Below are positions 56,839 through 64,000 of a DNA stretch of 64,000 nucleotides, one piece after another. A program made the position numbers and the translations under genes. The notes below the pieces were generated by a model. That model saw only the letters and a program-made list of their open reading frames with translations. It was not told where the DNA came from and made no database searches. The stretch is from NCBI RefSeq assembly GCF_040869045.1, contig NC_090323.1, positions 38,000,066 to 38,064,065 of the forward strand. The letters are read 5' to 3'. Position 1 is the first letter of the stretch. The number at the start of each line of letters is the position of its first letter. The DNA is from Eurosta solidaginis. Lineage: Eukaryota > Arthropoda > Insecta > Diptera > Tephritidae.

Positions 56839-59800
56839 GAATACTCCGCTCTCAAATAAGTAAAAAACAAAAAAAATAAATTTGATATTTTTTTCTTAAA
56901 AAAGTTTATTTCAAAATAAATTTATTAAATAAAAAGAGAAAACTTATTCCTAAAAACTGCTCAATTTCGCAAAACTTTTTTTGAGGGTATTTGTTGCTTA
57001 CTTTGGGTTTTTTTAATTAAAAAAAAAAAATTTAAAATATTTGTTAAAAATTAAAAGAACAAACAAAGATTATTTCAAATTTGAATTATTACAAAAAAAA
57101 AAAAAAAATGTATCTAAAACTGTTTACGGACACATAATATCAAAAAATTGAAAAATTGAAACAAAATTCCAGCTCGCATAATAAAATTTGCCCGAAAAAT
57201 ATTTAATGTGAATATTTTTTGAAAACAAAAGTTTTTTTAAACTTTAGTAAACTTCTCAAATCTTGTGTATCTGATGGAAAAATTAATCACTTTTTACATG
57301 AAATTTATTGAAGATCCTTTTATTTTTCAAACAAATTTATCTAAAAAACGAAAGAAATAAAAAAACGAAAAAATAAAAAAAAGGTGTTTGTTTTCTATAA
57401 TATTTTTTTTACTTGAACTAAACCTTCCTCCCGAATAAAAAAAGTTAAAAAAAAAAAATGGTCTATGTGTGTGCGTTTTTTTTTTTTTTGAGAAAAATTT
57501 ATTTCAAGCAAATAAAAACTCGAACAAAAATTCTAGTTTCCTAAAAAATAAAAAGCTGTGAAATTAAACTTTATTCGCAAACCTTTTCGAGGGATTTTTT
57601 TATGTTTTTAAAAATGTCTGCAAAAAATTTAATTAACACCAAAAAAATAAAGTGAATAAAAAAAAATTAAAAAAATTTTGTTAACCATTAATAATTAAAG
57701 TTCTTTCTTTTTCAAACTTTTTTATCCAAGAAAATTTTATTACTAGTCTTAAAAAAATGTTTCAAGAAGTTGCCTATGTCAACTTTTTCAGACAAATATT
57801 TTGCCTGAATTTTTTTTGCGGAAAAATATATTTTTTAAGTTTAAAAAATTTTATATTTCTCAAAAAGAAAAAAAAATGTATTAAGTTAAAAAAAATTGTT
57901 GTTAAAAATTCTTATCCATCCAAAGAAAATAATCTTTTCAATGATATAATTTTTTTTAAACTTCTTTTATGGGAAAACTTTATTTAAAGTTTACAAAATC
58001 ATTTTATTTTCCTAAAAACTTTGCTCAAAAATACTGAAAAATAAATCTTTTTTCGGCGAAATTTTTTTTTTTTTTCGAAAAATTTGATTTACAAAAAAAA
58101 AATAATTTATTTGACATTTTTTTATAAAAAGCTTTATTTCAGGTTAAAAAAGACTGCCCAAAAATAATGAAATATAAATTGTTTCTTATCGGATAAAATT
58201 ATGTTTCGAAAAAAACAACAAAACATATTTTTTATTTGAAATTTTTTTCGGGGAAAATTTTATTTCTTGTTTAATAAGACTATTTTTCATAAAACTTTTC
58301 CCAAGAATATTGGAAATTTAAAAGAAAAGTTTTTCAAACATGTTTATTTATGTTAAAAAAAATTTTATACTTAAAAAAATTGATTTTCAAGAAAATTGTT
58401 TTTAAGGGAAAATTTTGTTTCAAGTTTTGAAAAATCTTAAAAAAGTTAACGTACTTTGTGGAACTATGTGAAATTTAATGAACACATTTTGCGGTACCTT
58501 TTTACTATTATTATTATTATTTTTTTCATTAAAAAGTAAATAATACTTTTAATATCTGAGCCATTCTACCAAAAAAAAAAAAAAAAACATAAGAGCCCAA
58601 ATAGCTTTCGTTTGAAAAAGTTTCAGTAAGTCCTAGAGAAAAAAGAAAAAAATCAGCATTGTCAATAAACATTGAGCACTTGAAGTTTTTTTTTAATATT
58701 TTTGTGCTTTTAAGAACTTCTCAAAAACCTCCAGAAGAGCTTTCTGTGTTTAGTTTCTAAAATTTGAAAACTTTATTTTTTATTTTTTATTTAATTATGA
58801 TTTTTTATTTAAGGTAAAGTGAAAAAAAGTTGTAATCAAGACTTTTAAAAGTGGATGATGATAGGATGGAGGAGAACGGAGAGCGAGGGCGATCTAAATT
58901 GTATTGGATGTAATTTTTAACGATGCTTTGGTTTAAATTCCGATATTTTTATGAAAAAAAAATGTTTAATAAAATCTTAAGTATAGAAAACGTGTTTATT
59001 TACAAAACTTCAATTTTGCATTAGCAAATAAATAATAAAAATAAAATCCAACAAAAAACAAGCTAAAAAGGAAAATTTTGATGTCCGCATACTTTTTTCT
59101 GTTTTTTAATTCAAAATTAAATAAAAACAAAGTTGAAGTATATAGCAAAAATATATTTAGGCACCAACAACAACAACTTGCTATAAAAATTTCAATGCTT
59201 CGTAATATTTATTAGATATTTTTATGTTTACCTATGACCGTGTGTACATTTGTGTGTATGTGTAAGTGTTTGTTCATATGTATATACTACTTTAGTATAT
59301 TTTCGAATTTCAAGAAGGAACTTCAGAAGCTTTCAAACCAAAAAAAAAATTTCAAGCAAAAAAGCAATTTTTTTTTGCATTTTTTTTTAGTTAATTTCGC
59401 TTAATTCACGCTCATGGCTTTCATAAGTTTTGCAATATCTATTCATATCTTCTTGTCTTTGAGCTAGGTTTTCAAATAATTTTGAAATTTTGTAATCATA
59501 CAATTTTAAATTTGATTTACCCATTTGTTCGTTTTGTTTTTATTTTTCTTTATTTTTAAAAATATTTTTAAATTGTTTTTCAGATAATGCTAATAATATT
59601 TGTCTACTTTTGTGCCACGTTTTACTTAAAGTTTTAAGGAAGTTATTTTTTAACTCTAGATCTTAGAGCTGTTTGTTAAAGTTTATACATAAAGGCTGCT
59701 TGCGCTGATATCCTCAAATAATTTGGAAAAAAAAATATTACATTTACTTTTCGCTTACATCTGTTTTTAAGTACAAAAAGTTCATTCGCCTGCATTTAAT

Positions 59801-60016
59801 TTAATCTAAAATTTGATTAGTTTTCCTTTCATCACCCTCTCACTCGAATTGTCTGCTTCTTAACGCTCATCATCTTTTTCATTGTTGCGTACTTTGTTTC
59901 ATCTTTTTTCACCTTGCATGCTCATTTTTTTCTCTTTCTTTTTCATCTTCTTCTTCTCCCTTCCGGCTTCGCTAAATATTTTGTTTATCTTTTACCTTTC
60001 TATATTCGTTGGTATG
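56839..60016. other. Very AT-rich, ORF-poor DNA downstream of the peptidase gene
   Basis: Poly-A/T tracts. No convincing ORF. A CAACAACAACAACTT run lies near 59163. It may include a long 3' UTR of the peptidase gene or simply intergenic DNA; sequence alone does not decide. Confidence 0.4.
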
Positions 60017-60022
60017 TTTATT
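60017..60022 (-). terminator. Polyadenylation signal close to the peptidase stop codon
   Basis: AATAAA on the minus strand begins 13 bases after the TGA at 60035-60037. If used, the 3' UTR would be very short; more distal signals exist in the AT-rich DNA. Confidence 0.45.
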
Positions 60023-60034
60023 ATAACGGAACAA

Positions 60035-63000
60035 TCATTTGCCGTTCCAACGTGACATTAAACGTTTGCTGTTGAAACAATCACCGAAGAAACGATCCAA
60101 AGAATGATATAAATGCGGACGTACCGATGCTAAGCTGTGATCTTCGTCGGTATAACTCTGGAGATAGAAAAAAATGTATATATATAAATAAATCTGCAGG
60201 ATAAAAAGTGAGATTGATTCTTTTTGTATATATACATTCAGAATCTGCAAGAAAACTTTATAATTTAAGTAAAGTCTCGAGTTGGACTGATGGTAAAGCA
60301 GCGAGACCTCAAGCATGAAAGGTCAAATTTACTGAGAGTTTCAAATATACTGTGGACACTACTACGCCATACATAACTTTTTCGAATGCAATAACTCCTA
60401 TACAAATACAAGTACAATAACAAAGGCACTGAAAGCGATACGTGAGAAGTATGATCCATGTGAAGCAGTCAGATGGTTGCCTAGTTCAATTACATGAAAG
60501 TCACTTTGTCTATCACGTGCTGCCGTATCTGAATTAATATTAAGCCAAGTTCCAGTTGGTGGAAGTCATGGACTGTGGTAGTCTGGCTTTTAGTAGTAAG
60601 ACCTTTAGGACTGGACATATGTAGATACACTTGCATAACTACTGTCGAAGGGCGACCCTGGTTTAAAGGCTTAAGATATACTCACGGTAAGCTATGTCGA
60701 AAGTGGCGCCTAAATCAACAGACCAGAAGTCTGAAGGGTTCAAAAAAAAAAATAAAATCATCTTAACGGCCATTGGGATAGTATTCAAAAGGAGTTCCAC
60801 GCAAATTGTAGGAGAATTATGGCCTTAATCTTCATGGAAGTAAATAGCCAAGAAGTTTTTGGTATTTTTTTGTACTTACAATTTGCTTAAACAGAATATC
60901 CAATCTCTCCAAATTTTTCGCTAAAACCATAGCTTGTTGATAATGAACATTGTCATCGAGCGTACCATGAACTAACATGAATTTTTTACCACGCAAACGA
61001 TTTGCGCGTGTGGTGAGTTGGGAGTTGAGGTAACCTACTTCGTTTAATTTAGGCAGGCTCATGTAGCGTTCCGTGTAAATGGAGTCTGTAGAAGAAACAA
61101 CAAAGAAATGGAAACAAAAGTTAATCAATAGTAGTAAAATGGGGCTTATTAAATACAGTTAATAGCACTTAACAATTCTGCAAACTCACCATAGTACGTC
61201 CAATCGGTGACGGGCGCCACCGATGCGGCACAGCGGAAGACTTGGCTATCATCATTGGCCAAAGCCATGGCAGCAGCATAACCGCCGTAACTCCAACCCC
61301 AGATGCCAGTATGATTTGCATCGATAAAAGGGAATTTCTGTTGTAATTGTCTGGAAATATAAGAAGGAGGATGAAATGAAAAAATTATTATATGAAAAAA
61401 GCAAACAATTCAACACACCTCGTTACATTAACCTGATCGGCAATTTCAACAGAGCCTAACTTAAGATAAACCGAATGTAGGAGCTTATCGCCGCGTGAGC
61501 CTGAACCACGACCATCGATCTTAGCATAAATCACAGATTGGTTTGATGAGAGGTAAACGCCCCAGTCAATCATCCAACGATCGACCACCTGAAAAGCAAT
61601 TAAAACTTGTATAAAATTTACTTAATTAAAGGAAGATTTCGCGCGCCTACCGAGGTAGAATCCGGTCCACCATATACATCGACAAGTAATGGATATTTCG
61701 TGTTGCCACTACGATCAAGATTGGGCGGCAATTGTAGCAACACTTTGGCAGTAAAACCTTCCGCAATGGGGAAGGTATGAATCTCATGTGTGGGCATGGC
61801 TTTCAATTTCAATTTTGCATGCAGTTCGCTATTCAATTCCCAGTCCATAAGCTTTTTAAGCACAACTTGGTCTAAAGGGAGACGGACAAATTAAATAAGG
61901 AAAACCGATTAGTTGTGAAAAGGGCGTAGTTAGAATTAAGTTTCTTACCATTTTCCCAGCTCCACTCGTGTATGGTAGTATACGGTATACCAGGACCGTC
62001 CGAGGTTATCGCCAACTGACGATCTGTGCTAAAGGAAACCGAATAGTACGTTTGCTCCACACCTGATAAAAACAAAATAAGTTTTTTAATAGTAGATAGT
62101 TATTTAAGACTTTCTATATCAGTAAAGTTAAAAATTAAACTGGATAATACTGCGTCTAAAAGTATACATTATTTAAATATGTTTATTGGAAGACTCAATA
62201 TTGCATAATTTTAGGCGCAGCTGTTAATATATTACAGCTAATCCGAAATTGAGTTTTAACGATAACCATTTCACACGCGCACATAACTCACCATCCCAAG
62301 AATGTAAACCACATGTGAGGCACTGCGGCGTTCTACCAGCATCCGCTTTAATTGCATAAATATGCGCCACCTGAGAGCTCTGTTCCGTATTGGCGGTATA
62401 GAACAACACATCGCTACTTGCATCCCAATGAAGTATATTTTCTACAACGAATTTTCCTTTCGTAATCGCTTTTACAGTATCACTAGACGATTTCGTGGAC
62501 AGCGTAACGACATGACGATAAAAAGTTTGATCATCTTGTAGTTGTGGCAGTATATAGGCAATGCGTGAACCATCACGATTCTTGAAAGGAGGCGTAAAGA
62601 AGTTAACCCAGCCAGTTTTTGATTCGATGTTATAGATCTGAAATTAAAAGCTTGCTTAACAAAAATCCCAAGTTGCTGCACACACAGTTGAACTACCTGC
62701 AAACGGCGCACACCATCAAAGACCTGTAAATGCGCCATATTTTGTATACGATTCATCCATACCGACAGTACACGATCTTTATCCAACCACTCGACCGCAC
62801 TTATAATATAATCAGTTTCAGTATTCAAAAAGCTAGACACCGGAATCTGCGTAAGAAAATCTGCCCCATCTGCCGCGCGCGCCAAATCGGCAGTGTAGAG
62901 ACTAACACGCGGATTCGAGGAGCCCGCTTTCGGATAGGGTACAACTTTTTCGATTGGATATTGAAAACGTAAATCATTCGCTTCACCATAAATGGGTAAA

Positions 63001-63495
63001 TTCATACCACGCGTTGGTGAATCATCAAATTTGATAAAGGCAATTTGTGTGCCAGTCGGATTGAACCAAGTGGCTATATTGGAGCTAAATACCTCCTCTT
63101 CGTACACCCAATCAGGTATACCATTTAGTATGGCAGGATTCTCATCGCTTGTTATTGCTATTGCTTCCGCATATGCTGTTGGTTTGTAGTACAGATTGCG
63201 TTCGAAGTTGAGTATGAGCCCATTACCGACGGGTGCCCATTGCGCGAATAGTAATAAGCGCTGTACGCCTTGGATCATAAGCGGCTGTATTTGACCTGAT
63301 GTGATATTGAAGATGTCATATTGCGCAAAGAAACTATGACGGAAGTACTGTAGAAAATGGGGGAATGGAAAGAAAATGGCAGATTTAAAATTAGGCTGCA
63401 AGCAACGGGCACAGTTTCGTATCTACCTTGGAAAAGTTTTTCGCCAACAAAAGCAGTTCACCATCAGCTGACTTCTCAAATAATACATACTGTTG
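60035..63495 (-). CDS. Dipeptidyl peptidase 4-like serine protease (S9B), 3' nine exons
   Basis: Exons: 63495-63427, 63347-62697, 62637-62292, 62062-61949, 61871-61651, 61588-61419, 61350-61190, 61085-60880, 60157-60035. All introns have GT-AG ends and phases agree, giving 686 codons plus TGA. The N-terminal part is the beta-propeller, with PDWVYEEEVF (the Glu-Glu at 63093-63101 that grips the substrate amino terminus). The hydrolase domain has YGGPDS, DGRGSGSRGDK, GWSYGGY (nucleophile Ser 61290-61292), GTLDDNVHYQQ (Asp 60955-60957) and YTDEDHSLAS (His 60137-60139). The enzyme should release X-Pro/X-Ala dipeptides from peptide N-termini, probably membrane-anchored or secreted. Human DPP4 is 766 residues, so about 80 N-terminal residues with the anchor lie in exon(s) beyond the right edge. 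Introns are 59-229 bp except one of 722 bp. Confidence 0.95.
60640..60840 (+). repeat. Degenerate SINE copy 10, in the peptidase gene's longest intron
   Basis: GTCGAAGGGCGACCCTGGTT matches the SINE's TGCCGAGGGGCGACCCCG when read in the opposite sense. AAGGAGTTCCACGCAAATTG and ATTATGGCCTTAATCTTC match GAGGAGCACGACGCAAATTG and CTCGGCCTTAGATCTC. The internal part is scrambled, so this is an old, rearranged copy within intron 60158-60879. Confidence 0.5.
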
Positions 63496-64000
63496 CTGTA
63501 TATAAAAAAAATCAAGTGCAAGATATTTAAGAGTTTTTTTTACGTTTTTTTAGTTTAATCTTAAGCATGGTATGCAGGTCTCAGGTAAATATGCAATTTA
63601 GTGTCATAATAAGATTTTCCATAGTCTTGTTCCCATTTACAATCGGCTATATCTTTTAATCAACGCCGTAATACTCTGTCGAGACTTTTTCATTATAGGC
63701 TAGACAGACTGCACATTAATTTGCATTGAACAAATGATTGGGGTTTAACTTGACTATAAATTATGTATAATCCCCTTGAGTTTCCATAACTTTTTCGAAA
63801 GCTTAAAAATAATTAGACCGCACAAGCGACTGTTCCGTAAAAGTTATATCATTTCCGAATGAACAAGAAAACAGTGTGAATACAGGAATTTGCACTTAGT
63901 GTAGACTACAATGACCTTATATCTCTATTTATAATTTTTTTCAACCGATCTTAGTGAGATGAGTATTGCAGTCTACTCTCTTATTCAATTAAATTTTCCC
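63496..64000. other. Intron or upstream region of the peptidase gene
   Basis: The exon at 63495 is preceded by a T-rich acceptor (TTTTTTTTATATACAG). No further exon could be recognised up to the window edge, so the next upstream exon lies outside. Confidence 0.5.

Noticed and set aside
60265..60459. Extra exon in the peptidase gene
   Set aside because: The frame lies inside the intron; flanking exons already join in phase (…LFKQI to SYTDEDH…) without it.

Overview
The window looks like nuclear DNA from a higher dipteran, most likely a tephritid-type fruit fly. It is AT-rich and crowded with transposable elements. It carries BEL/Pao and Ty3/gypsy LTR elements, several non-LTR (LINE) fragments, a tRNA-derived SINE with about ten copies, and MITEs. 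The one host gene has short introns of fly type. No prokaryotic operons, rRNA genes or CRISPR arrays were seen. The family-level placement is inference from repeat style and gene content.

Layout. 1-5270: the 3' part of a degenerate BEL/Pao retrotransposon (gag zinc knuckles, protease, RT, RNase H, integrase), followed by an intact 194-codon ORF that repeats the gag zinc-knuckle module, then a polypurine tract and a putative 3' LTR. 5275-7122: LINE RT debris and two copies of a LINE-3'-end repeat. 8167-8960: a small MITE and a diverged tandem repeat. 9418-9980: an unidentified coding-like stretch. 11098-12320: an RT-thumb/RNase H LINE fragment (minus). 12330-12696: a SINE. 13986-19314: a complete but decayed Ty3/gypsy element (minus) with both LTRs, a tRNA-Ser-type primer site, a candidate -1 frameshift site and a nested SINE. 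21385-34420: SINEs, MITEs, LINE-end repeats, TATCGATA-rich minisatellite and a hairpin-ended 1.6-kb repeat. 34478-35315: a second type of LINE fragment (minus). 37790-38640: a large TTATCGA minisatellite block. 39489-39878: a solo LTR with its 4-bp target duplication. 44780-48350: a satellite of about 160-bp monomers whose orientation flips several times. 49490-60030: very AT-rich, ORF-poor DNA containing a duplicated ~1-kb segment bounded by a 94-bp direct repeat.

60035-63495 (minus): nine exons of a dipeptidyl-peptidase-4-like serine protease (S9B). The reading frame is continuous for 686 codons, with the Glu-Glu motif and the whole Ser-Asp-His triad. The N-terminal anchor exon(s) lie beyond the right edge. 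This is the only convincing functional host gene in the window; the rest is mobile-element, satellite or unassigned DNA.
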